Positions 35,201 to 44,969 of a DNA stretch of 64,000 nt are shown piece after piece. Both the position numbers and the translations under genes were made by a program. The notes beneath the pieces were generated by a model, which was not told where the DNA came from, ran no database searches, and saw nothing but the letters and a program-made list of their open reading frames with translations. How positions within the stretch are numbered: the first letter of the stretch is position 1; each line of letters begins with the position of its first letter. This stretch comes from Gyrodactylus bullatarudis (Eukaryota; Platyhelminthes; Monogenea; Gyrodactylidea; Gyrodactylidae): the NCBI GenBank assembly GCA_012064415.1, contig SSNU01000249.1, positions 248,001-312,000 of the forward strand, in the 5' to 3' direction.

Positions 35201-38200
35201 GCTTCCAAAATTAAAGCTGAATTGAATCTGAATACCTCTGTCAGAACTGTTCAACGCTGCATAAAAAATAATCCTAACATCTATTGGGGTAAACCTAAAA
35301 TAGTCCCTAATCTGAGTACCACGGATAAAGAAATAAGGTATTGCTGGGCTTACGAAAAAATTGTTCAAAACTATGATTAGAGTAAAACAATATTCTCGGA
35401 CGAAAAAAAGTTCAATTTGGATGGGCCTGATGGACTCTCGTTTTGTTGGATAGACAAATCTCTTCCCAAACCTACCAAGATAAAGCGAGGATTTGGTGGA
35501 GGTAGTGTCATGGTATGGGGGTACATCACAAAAGAAGGAACTGGTAACCTTGTTTTCATAGAAAAAAGATTTAATCCGAAAACATGCCAACAACTTTTAG
35601 AAGATCAATTGTTACCGTTTAAAGAAGAAATGGAAAAATCCCAAATAATTTTTCAACAAAATAGTGCACCGTGTCATCGTTCTTTATCAACGAAAACATG
35701 GTTTCGAGAGAATGGAATATCGATATTGCCATGGCCTGCTCGAAGCCCTGACCTGAACCCTATTGAGAACTTGTGGGGAATATCAATGAACCAATAAGTT
35801 CGGGAGTAATCATATCTAGAAGAGTAAGAAATTTCCTTTTTAATGGTATATTTTACATCTTGAAGGTATTTTTTATAAATGAGCTAGAAGCAATTTTAAG
35901 TGAATAAATTCATTTCATTTCATTAATTTCTTTTCATTTAATTCATTTTTCACTGGTAAATTCTATTTTACCAATAAATTTCTTGCTATTCTGACCTCTA
36001 ATTATTAATTTAAGATGAACAATTAGAAGTGCTGTATTTGAATCTGGACCCAATTATATAGTTAATCCTTCGACAGTACTTTTTTTAAATATTTATTCTT
36101 ATTTTTAGGAAAATACTGGAGACATACGTAAAATTGGCGCTATTCATCCATTTCTTTGATTTTGAACTGAAAAAATTTCCTCGTTTAATAGTGATCCCGA
36201 AAAATAAATTTTGACCACTGTCACGCTTTGAAAACAACAAAAAAATTTTGTCAAAAACTGTCAAATTTCATAAATTGCACTAAATTGTCTCCAACTTTTT
36301 TATTGCTTACTAATCACAAAAACCTTTAAAAATTTATAAACCTTATACTTTTAATTTTTTCATAAACTTGAACGTTTTTGACATCAGAAATCTCAATCAG
36401 ACGAGGGATGAATAACGAAATAGGTTAGATTAAATGATGTTTGGATGAAATTTCTAAAATATCTTCAACCAACTCTCTTTTGCTTGAATTTGATCGCCAG
36501 CTTGAGTCGAGATAACTGCATCATATCCTTTTGAGGCGTTTCATTTTCATCAAGAGACTGAAAGTCCTGGCTTTCCAATTGGATACCACAATCATGATTC
36601 AGTATGACACATAACTCCTCAGTACTGCGAACTTGATCCAACAGGCTTGTGGCAAAATCTTCACATTGCTTCGACATCTTATTATAAACCTCCTGAATGA
36701 ATTTATATTATCAACTATGGAGCAGCTATTAGGAGCATCTTACTATGAATTCATTTTCAATCTTGCCCAATCTCCTTAGGTCCCAACTCAATTCAAAAGC
36801 AGTTAGAATAGGATCACTGCTCGTGAGACAAATAAGACTTGGACTTATTAGAGCTTTATATGAATTTATACGACGCCTTGAGTGGTTCAGACCATCGAGT
36901 TTGGCTGCCTTTGAAAATTTTAATTTTGAGAAAATATTCTAAAATCCGATCTGCTAAACTTTGCGCAATATCGAAATAATGATTTTTTAATGAATGATAC
37001 ACTAGAATTGATTGGGTCTTATGATTAATTATGGTTAAAGTTGATGAGACATACTCTAATACAATCATGACAAAAGCACTTGGTATCATGAGGTATTTCA
37101 ATGTAATGGCCATGATCCAGAAGCATTTTCACGATCAAATAATTATCCAAATGCGCTGCCAATATAAGTGGAGTTAAATCTTCATCGAAAGTTGACCCAA
37201 CTGTTCCAAAGGGATCATTCTGAAATTATTTATTCATTCTCAAAGACAATCATAAATATTGAATCATTAATAATTACTAGAGCCTCAAAACGTCTTAAAT
37301 TAACTAGCTAATAATAATATAAATATTTAAAAAATTTTTTAGGTTTGATTGAAATATATAACCAAGTTTTTTCCAAAGCCTCTTTCAGATAGTAAAGTGC
37401 TCTCTTCAATAGCATGTTAAAGCCATTCTGGCGATGATATAATTCACGTAATTTATCGAAAACTTCCGAAATTCCGCTTAAAATCATATTTGTAGATTTA
37501 AAAGAAAAGATTTTTTATTCACTAAATGTACAATGTACATTAGACTTGGATGAAATTTCGTAAAATTGATGAAACCGCCTGTAATTTTGTTTAAATAATC
37601 TTTGAGCTATTTCTAAATCATTCCACCATGTCTGGCTGAGTCAACTCTTTAAATGATTCTTGTACATTTCTCGAAGCATCATCAGTGGTAATACTTCAAA
37701 AATGATATAAGTTAAGAGTTCATTCAAGATAATAATTTACAATCATGAAAGAAATAGTAAAAGTCAAAGAAAATAAGAATAAAATGCAAGCTGAAAAAAC
37801 ACCAAAACTCTCCAATAAATAGCAACAGTGGAGAGAAAAGTGAAAAAAGCTCACATTGGCCAAGGTAATTGAAGATCATAGGAATAGTTTTTTTGAACAC
37901 ATAGATTAGGTTTCATAAAAATGAATGTTTTTTTCCAATTCATCTGTTTCAACAACATCATTTCTATCCATAGATACATTCATGAATTTGTCAACAAATT
38001 TACTGGGGTAACCATTTTCTTTTAAACTTAACTTCAAGTCCTCTATTTCGTTAGGCCATTCCTCAGGGCTTGCTATCTTTCTTATCCTCTTACTTATAGT
38101 AATTTTTCTGAACACACAGGTATGGTTTAAAGTGATTGATGAAGAATTTCTCCTTCACCCACCAATCTGTGCTGTCATCACCCGCATTTTTATACAGAAT

Positions 38201-39303
38201 TGAGAAATTAGAAATCGAAGCCTCATGATTTTCCTGTTTGTTGTGTCCCGTCACCGCTGTATCCTTCTTTAGATGATCATTTGACCTACAACAACTAGGT
38301 AGTTGACAACTTCCTAATCGTAAGTCCTATATAAGAAGCTCCACAGTCGCATTGGAATTTGTAAATTAAAAAAGTCTTTTCTTCAGGCTTTAGTAAATCC
38401 TTATGAATCAAACTGAATAATCTTTGAGTTTTAACTAGTCGTCTCCTTACATCATTACTAAAACCGTCACCTTTAAAATTTAGTTTCATGAAGATGGTTG
38501 TCTTCTCTCCTTGGTCGACCCTATCATCTACATCGTCAGACATATCTATAAATCTGTTGGGATAACCATTTTCATTTAAACGTAATTTCGACTTTTCTGA
38601 TGAACCATAAAGAAATCTACATTTAGTGAATAAAAAATCTTTTCTTATACAAAAAGCCATTCTATTCAAAAAAAAATTCGAAACATACCATCATGAATCG
38701 AAACAAGATTCGTTTAAATTTTTCACAAAATCTCAGAAGAAATCCAAAAAATGTGACCCTTAATTTTTCTTACCAGAAGATTGCTGAACTCACTCTTCTA
38801 GCACTGAACGTTGAGTTTCTCTGCAAAATAATATCAACAGCGAGTATATCCTCATTCTGAATTGCATAGAGAAGAGCATCTTTAATTTGGATACTCTGGA
38901 CGTTGATGAGAAACTCAAGAATTGAATAATGCTCATTTTCCACTGCAATCCTGATGGCTCCACGGCCAGATTTGTCCACACAATTTATATTCAGCTTGTA
39001 GTCGAGAATTTTCTCCACTAGACTCTGAACTAATTTTGCATCTCCTGACTCAACACTATTGAGAAATTCAAGTTCCAATTTTCTCAGAATAATCTTGTAC
39101 TGATTATCAGACACCCTTGTCAAGACAATTTTATATTTCGATATGGACGAGTCGACCATAAGACTTTTCAATAACTTCTTATGACCCATGAGGGCAGTTT
39201 TGTTCCGTTCGAATCGTAGTTTCTTCGCTTTCATCTCATTTCTTGATGGAGTCGGACTGCAGAGTGAGGATACTTTGAGGTTTAACAATTTTGTTGGGGA
39301 CAT
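29281..39303 (-). CDS. TRPC-type transient receptor potential channel
   Basis: I read ten exons: 39,303-38,794; 37,219-37,055; 36,908-36,744; 36,692-36,474; 34,134-33,900; 33,413-33,157; 32,635-32,268; 31,170-30,975; 30,895-30,713; 29,514-29,281. All are in phase and give about 843 residues. TRPC channels are plasma-membrane cation channels gated downstream of phospholipase C. Seen in order: N-terminal ankyrin-like region ([42 protein letters not shown]), the TRPC linker ([38 protein letters not shown]), S1-S5, pore helix [12 protein letters not shown]6 with [11 protein letters not shown] (about residue 691), TRP box [10 protein letters not shown] (about 711), and a short C-terminal tail with a conserved [11 protein letters not shown] helix. 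The donor of exon 4 (AGA|GTTGGT) is weak. Introns carry Penelope-like, Tc1, MITE and foldback insertions. The family assignment is firm; which Drosophila relative (trp, trpl or Trpgamma) it matches is not decided. Confidence 0.93.
29758..30052. repeat. 290-bp foldback element in TRPC intron 9
   Basis: The terminal GGTCTATCTGTAGAAAAA on the left pairs with TTTTTCTACAGATAGACC on the right. The arms continue for about 100 bases (TTCTTAAAA, TAAGGATTATAAAAATTA, ATCAGAATTATT). The centre is unpaired and does not code. No target duplication is obvious beyond A/T. Confidence 0.75.
30053..30600. repeat. diverged foldback-family sequence in TRPC intron 9
   Basis: Blocks such as TTTTTCATCAAGATTT, TTTTGAGTTGGGGCTATTTTTCC, AAACTTAGAGTTGAAAATTTTG and TTCAGGATCATC recall the family at 5.8-7.7 kb. 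Loose complements occur near 30,440-30,570. It is an old copy; the boundaries are approximate. Confidence 0.4.
31322..32137. mobile_element. foldback-family element split by a nested MITE
   Basis: AAAGCTA before the MITE at 31,327 and TAGTTAATATGAAAATG after it (31,904 on) rejoin as AAAGCTAGTTAATATGAA, the terminus of the foldback family. A right arm follows, with GATCTAGATTCC, AATCTTGATCAAAT and ATCATGAATTCCCATCTTA, up to about 32,137. This small foldback copy was therefore already in TRPC intron 7 when the MITE inserted at its TA. Confidence 0.8.
31329..31903. mobile_element. Tc1-type MITE, copy 2 (nested)
   Basis: This is the same 575-bp element as at 19.3 kb, with ends CAGTCATTTAAACACATAAC and its complement and TA on both sides. 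The terminal repeats exceed 130 bp with CCAATCAG boxes and an outward TATAAATAAAG. The left arm is complete here (TCAGAATGCTGCTTTATTGG present). It lies in TRPC intron 7, inside an older foldback element. Confidence 0.92.
32636..33156. other. TRPC intron 6, nothing recognised
   Basis: This is an A/T-rich intron between the exons at 33,157 and 32,635, with donor GTAAGTTTAAC and acceptor AAGTTTCAG on the minus strand. No element was identified. Confidence 0.5.
34633..35915 (+). mobile_element. Tc1-family (DD34E) transposon, degenerate, in TRPC intron 4
   Basis: The left end TATAGTGGTCGACAAAATTA lies at about 34,633. A long inverted repeat (TTCACTTAAAATTGCTTATA and beyond, about 120 bp) pairs with the right side up to about 35,911; the outermost right end is lost. 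The transposase lies between them in several frames. Although the element is about 1.28 kb, near full length for the family, frameshifts and a lost catalytic residue make it inactive. It lies antisense to the TRPC gene. Confidence 0.85.
34962..35800 (+). pseudogene. Tc1-family transposase pseudogene
   Basis: The N-terminal helix-turn-helix region ([18 protein letters not shown]), a basic second DNA-binding region ([20 protein letters not shown]) and the DDE domain ([36 protein letters not shown]) are spread over three frames with a stop in place of a codon after QNYD. At the second catalytic Asp the sequence reads [10 protein letters not shown] where the family has an Asp, so the metal site is broken. 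There are 34 residues between that position and the Glu, the DD34E spacing of Tc1. Confidence 0.88.
36110..36310. repeat. diverged foldback-family arm in TRPC intron 4
   Basis: Blocks GGAGACATACG, GGCGCTATTCATCCATTT, TTTTGAACTGAAAAAATT and TAGTGATCCCGAAAAATA align loosely with the family's GAAGTAGCGCC / TTTGAACTTAGAGTTG / GTGATCAAAAGTTG order. It is an old single arm. Confidence 0.4.
37880..38120 (-). pseudogene. Penelope-like element fragment, second copy (linker region)
   Basis: [21 protein letters not shown] matches in style the segment after the reverse-transcriptase core of Penelope-like elements, and it resembles [13 protein letters not shown] in the neighbouring fragment. It ends abruptly near 37,906 and has no endonuclease. 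Lying head-to-tail after the 38.2-38.7-kb fragment, it suggests a partial tandem, an arrangement common in this class. Confidence 0.6.
38140..38669 (-). pseudogene. Penelope-like retroelement 3' part with GIY-YIG endonuclease remnant
   Basis: The minus strand reads [13 protein letters not shown], then [17 protein letters not shown], then [20 protein letters not shown]. This last is the IYK...CGASYIG start of the GIY-YIG nuclease that Penelope-like elements carry after their reverse transcriptase. A frameshifted continuation ([20 protein letters not shown]) keeps the later His/Asn-containing segment. The reverse transcriptase itself is absent. It lies in TRPC intron 1, in the same strand sense as the host gene. 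Confidence 0.8.
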
Positions 39304-40131
39304 TACTAATTAGTAATTACTAATTAGTTAGCGAGAATGCATTACTAATTCTGTTAATATTCGTAACAGAGTAAATTAATTTGCATAAATTTCTGGATAA
39401 ATATCTTTCATTGGATGTGATACAAACTGATACGTATCCCATAAAACCCTTTGATGTTCTATCGAAATTCTGCGATCAATATGATGAAAGTTGTATGGAT
39501 AAATTAAGTGTTGAATTGAGCATAAAACATTCAGTATTATTAATTAATTAATATTCATGTCACTAACAAGTAAACACGCGAAAATAAAATAAATTTAAGA
39601 CATGAAAATTTTATTTTAAGGAATTAATTTGGAACTGTTTCGGTCATCTAAAAAATCCATTTGATGAGTCGCAAGAAAAATCAAATCCTAAAAATTTATT
39701 TGATAACAAATCAATCTTATAAAGGTAAAATTATTAAAATACTTCAAAGACCAAAATTTTGAGACGCACTATTGAATTCAACTCATGGGCATTGCAAAAT
39801 TTTACTCTATTTCCTTTTACTGGGAGTTAAATATATTTGTTTTAAATTAAACTAATTTCTAGAAAATAAGGCCAGCCTTGAATACAAAAAAATATCGAGC
39901 AAATTTTATTTAATTAAACATTTGATTGTTGAACATTGATCAGTGATTCATAATTTTATTTCTCATTCAAAAGCTACTAACGACTGATTACACATTTTTC
40001 ATGAACTTTGCTCTCAAATTAAAGAACAGTAGTTCTAACAATACTTAATAGTATTTGGTTCATTTAAAGTTTAAACCGCCTACCACAGCATATCATGATA
40101 AATTGCCACCTCTATTAATGATGAATTAATC
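39304..40131. promoter_or_regulatory. 828-bp head-to-head spacer (TRPC / peptide transporter)
   Basis: Divergent starts at 39,303 (minus) and 40,132 (plus) bound this stretch. It contains a repeated ATTACTAATTAG motif next to the TRPC start (39,304-39,345) and otherwise A/T-rich sequence. Promoters of both genes probably lie here; no TATA or initiator was identified with confidence. Confidence 0.45.
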
Positions 40132-43100
40132 ATGTTTAATAACACTACTAAAACTAATCGGACCAAATCAGTGATTTATGATCCATTATGCAAACAGATT
40201 TCTTTCATCTTAGACAATGAAAAATCTTCTATGGTTGATGATTCAGAGAATAATACAGGCAGCATTCGATCTTCAATACACACCAATTTATTTACAAATA
40301 GTTTTGACAATGCAAAGTCTTCAACAGAAGAAGAATACCATTTCAACTCTGAAGCCAATTCTATTAGTCAAGAGGAGCTTATGGTTTATTGTCCGCCAAA
40401 TGAGAAATGCCTGGAAACATATAATTTTCCGAGGATATCGGTATTGGTTCTGTCCTATCTGTTTTTATCAAAGTTGTCATTTATATCAATACAGACACTG
40501 TTTAGCATTTATCTACTCAATCATTTGAAATACTCAAAGACTATAACAACAATATTTTATCATACAATGAGTGCAACATCAAGCTTCTGTACAATATTTG
40601 CGGCAACATTGGCTGATAATTATTTTGGTAAGTCGATAGAATTTTTGACGAAATCTTCAATTCAAATAAGACTACAATTTGACCTGAAATAGGTTCATTG
40701 ATTAATTAAAGAATGAGCTCTATTTTCTTGCGTTCTGATTGGTCAATCATGAAACGTGCAAGGGATAAAATCCTCCCGCTCAATCGATGGTTTGACTGTA
40801 TGTGATAAGTTAATAAGTATGTCATAGTTATCGAAATTCTATTAGAACCCTCTTTACACATTACTAAGGGCGACAAAAAATATGCAATTTTTAGAATAAT
40901 AATATGCCATTTTCGAAAAAAAATATGTCGAAATATGTAGTTAATTTTTTTGGGAATACTACTTCTCAGGAGTTAAGTTTATACGGGTGAAATGAAAAAT
41001 TATAAGTTAAAATATTGACCGTTTAAACAGCTGATAAAAAAAATTTATCAAATATCAAAATTTAAATTGAAATTCAGGACAGAATAAAGTTTTATGTTTG
41101 ATTCATCAAATGTCTTTTCTTCTGAGAGGATCATCCTAAGTTTCGAGAAGCTTCTTTCGATTTCTGCTGTTACCGGAGTACAATTTTGCAATTGTGAATA
41201 TTCGAAAGGTTAAGTCATTTCTGGGGAGCCGAATGATTTCTGTGATCTCATTTTTAACAAGACGACTTGTTATATAATCTTTTATTTGAGCTGGATCTGA
41301 TGAAAACTGGAGGGAGTTCACTATCCTATAACCATCTGCAATTGTCATTTTTCGGGATTTCAGCCTATTGATGACATCAACTAGCTGATGGTAGAGAATT
41401 TTTTTTAAGACTCACATTTGATCTTTTGTCTATCATATGATTTGTAAAGATTTTGAAGTATTTTCTGAATATAAAATGAGTTGCTAAAACGGTATGTGGT
41501 AGATATAATCTAGTGGCATTTTAAGGGTTAATTTATTGATTCGTTTTAAGAGTTTCTTTTGCATAAATTCAAGGTTGAATCAAAATTAGATCCTCTTACA
41601 CCTTTTCTGTTCTAGTGATTAATTTCAAAATCAATCTTTAAAAAAAAGATAAAATATATCATTCTTCAAATGGTGAAGGGTACCTCGTAAGCTCGATTTT
41701 AACTTTTTATCAATAATTTTTCAGCTTTTTCACTACAGCTTAATCAATTTGAAATAAAAAGGTTTAAAATCAGATTAGAAAACGTTAGCTCCCAAATTAG
41801 TTAAGGAAAAATGACATTAAAAAATTAAAAAGCTTTTCTAGTTAAACAAAAGTCTACTATGGATACCGAAATTGACAAGTAAAAATTCCAAATTCGGATC
41901 ATCAGATTTCACGATTAATAAATATTGAATTTGATTCCTTATTTTTCTGTTTTATTTTCTGCAATACCTTTAGAAAATTAATTGTGTCTTGGTTTCGACG
42001 AAGACTAGAATTGCCTTTAAAACCTTTCAAATAAAATACGTTTTCGAATCAAAGTAGATTTTAGAAAAAATGTAATATTTCGATCTCAAGATAAAGCTAT
42101 TCTGGAAATAGTTTTAGCATATGCCGAAACCAAGAAACTATTCATTTTGAATATAGACTTTTTCAATTTTAAAATCTTCATCTTATAGGACGTCTCAAGA
42201 CAATGATTATTTTCGGAACAATCTCTGGAATCGGCAATCTCCTGATACCCGTATCAGTATCAATGAATAATTTAGTTATACCTTTAATCGTTGGTTTTAT
42301 GATGTTGGCAATTGGCGAAGGTGGCCTTCGAGCTTGCCTATCAGCATTCGGAGCAGATCAACTCAGTGAGGTTTGGCATAACGAGATCACAAACAAAAAG
42401 GAATATTTTGATGGTAACCAGCAAAAAATCGAGAATTATTTCTCATTAATCTATTTTATTGTGAATATTGCTGGGTTATGTGGCAATTTCTTACTACCAA
42501 TTATCAAAAATCAAGTATTTTGCACCTCAGATATTTTCAACATGAATGTCGGCACTACAGCCAAAGATGTTGATGAATGCTATCCATTGGCCCTACTAAT
42601 TACATTTCTATCATACCTCTTTGGTTTCATCATATTTTTAGTTGGTTTCAAGTTTTACGTTCGCCGCATGCATATTCACAATCTGTCAAAAAAGTTATTC
42701 TCATGCATTCTGGCGGCATTCAGAAATCGTAGGAAATACATGGATAAGAAGACAAAGATAAAATTCCTAGATTATGCCTCGTTCAATAAGGAATATTCAA
42801 TGGAGTTCGTTGAGGACATTAGAAAAGCAATGCAGGTGGCAGTCGTATTCTTACCCTTCCCAATATTCTGGGCTTTGTATGAGCAAGAAGCATCGAAATG
42901 GCTCTTTCAGGCCAACCAAATGGATGGTCGAGTGAAACCAGACTATTCATGGATCATTCAACCGGAACAGATGCTCGCCATTAACTTGTTATGCTGTGTT
43001 ATTGCGATACCCTTTAAAAATGCAGTCCTTAATCCAATTTTCATCAAATTAAACATTCTGAATCGTTCCACGTCGAAAATGGTCTTTGGCTATCTTTTGG

Positions 43101-44242
43101 CAGCAGTATCATTTCTGATGGCAGGATCTCTACAGTATTACATTGACAAATCATTATTAAAGGATATGCCAATAAATGGGGAATCACAGTTATATTGTTT
43201 CACACGGATACATCAAAGAAACTTTTATCTGACTACACAGACTAATGAAAACTTTTACAAAATTAACCCAGCAAAAGAAGTAACATTAAACTTTGAGGAT
43301 ATTACCTCCTTGACAGTAAATGTTTCACTTCATGATATTAAAGCATTAAATAGCACGAAGATTGTTAAGTTGCTAGAAAATCATAGAACTTACATGCTAT
43401 TTGAAGAGAAAGATGACTCTGTAGGAACCACTGAGTTCCTAATTAATTCAACAGATGTTCTCAAATCATTCCCCATCATAAAGATAATATCAAGGGACTT
43501 TTCAAGAGAGAATTTTACGTTATTCAACAAAAAGACGTTACACCGTCATAGTTTAACAATAGACCAAGATTTAATACAAATTGAACCTGGTATCTATGTT
43601 CTAACAATGAATGATGGCAGTCAAAGGGAATATAGCCTTGATCGAGGCTCTATTAGTGTGATGGATATGAATTTCCCAGAAAATGGACTATTTCGAGTAT
43701 TTCAAAGTAAGACTATAACAATTTGGGCTCAGTTGCCACAGATTATAGTTTTAACATTTGCCGAATTATTCTTGTGCATATCAGCATTAGACTTTGCTTA
43801 TTTTGAGGCACCTGAGAGTATGAGAACCCTAATGCAGGCTCTGAATTATACAACAATGTTCATGGGAAATATTCTTGTTATTCTCTTTTCTTTCATTTAT
43901 GAAACTTTTGAATTTCTATCAAGATTTGGCTATGATTATTTCATTGAATCAGTAATTGCATTCATTGGTACAATAGTATTGAAGATCATTATTGATTGGT
44001 ATGACCGAAAGTCATTGATAATGAAATTATCTGAGGCAGGACTTACGAACGAGGATAGTTCAACAAAGAATGTCTCCCATGATAGTGATCCCTTACGAAA
44101 GATTTCTTCGTTCATATCGGTTGGATCACAATTTTCCACCACATCTCGACGTTCAGTGATTAACTGGTCATCTAGTTTAATCTCAAACGAAATTAACCAA
44201 ACTTCAATGACGTCAGTCAAATTTGATAAATTAAATATGTAA
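40132..44242 (+). CDS. SLC15/PTR-family oligopeptide transporter homologue
   Basis: There are two exons, 40,132-40,627 and 42,189-44,242, joined in phase (849 residues, longer than the usual 700-740). Animal SLC15 proteins import di- and tripeptides with protons across the plasma membrane. A 95-residue polar N-terminus precedes the first helix. The helix 2-3 region keeps the proton-relay His (FYHTM, about residue 144) and ADNYFGRLKTM. Next come GEGGLRACLSAFGADQ and FSLIYFIVNIAG (family signatures), then PIFWALYEQEASKW (Trp about 393), an extracellular domain of about 180 residues, and LDFAYFEAPESM near the end. The ExxERF motif of helix 1 is absent (LFLSKLSF at that place), and the late-helix Glu is Asp. 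The family is firm; transport or proton coupling is doubtful. AATAAA overlaps the stop codon. Confidence 0.92.
41075..41415 (-). pseudogene. hAT transposase C-terminal fragment
   Basis: On the minus strand the reading TPVTAEIERSFSKLRMIL is the hallmark of the hAT dimerisation domain at the C-terminus of these transposases. Upstream, one frame away, KILYHQLVDVINRLKSRKM and a Leu/Ile-rich stretch extend it. A single frameshift separates the two parts near 41,185. No terminal repeats were found. It lies antisense in the transporter's only intron. Confidence 0.75.
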
Positions 44243-44969
44243 TAAATTTCTGTATTTTAAAGGTCTCACATTAAAACCAATTCATTCATTTGAACAAGAG
44301 ACAATAGCTCAATTGTCAAAGTAATGAATGAGAGCTATCTGATTAATAACACGGGTGGTGATGCGAAATTTATTTTAAAAATATTTTTTTCAGCATCTGG
44401 TGCGAAATTTCATGCTGATTCGGAATCTAGCCTTCAAATTTAAATCCGAAGTCCAGAAGCTTAGCTATAGACCCATATGCAAATATGCACAATTCTCTCG
44501 GTCTTAGGTTGTGAAATCTTTTTTTATCGGGTATTATCGATAATATAGCAACAAAAAGAAGAATAGATAAGGAATCGAATGGTTACCGTTTTATAGGTAT
44601 CATCCAATTAACTGTTCTCGTAAGAAAGTGCAGAAGTAAAATATGCGAAATTTTCATTTTCAATTTATGTTGATTTGCTTAAAAACTGAAAAACGGATTT
44701 TAGTTTTTTTCGACAATCTTGAATAAAATATTTTTCTCAAAATTTTTATAATTACCTCAAATTTCGATAATTATTATAATCAGTGAGAGGGAATATTAAG
44801 AATACCTTAGATGTCTTTCAATGAGCTGTTATTGAGATTGGGAAAATTCATGGGTCTTATTAAAAAATTTATTTTCACGATGAATTTTTCAATGCTGTAC
44901 ATAAATGAAATGTTCGATAAGAATGCATGATAATGTTTATTTCTACTGTACACTTATTTACTAGAGGAA
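44243..44969. other. convergent 3' spacer (transporter / CSK)
   Basis: Both flanking genes end here, so it holds two 3' untranslated regions. A repeated GGTGATGCGAAATTTATTTT / GGTGCGAAATTTCATGCTG pair lies near 44,355-44,420. Nothing else was recognised. Confidence 0.5.

Noticed and set aside
43936..44220. 94-codon minus-strand frame
   Set aside because: Antisense shadow of the transporter's last exon.
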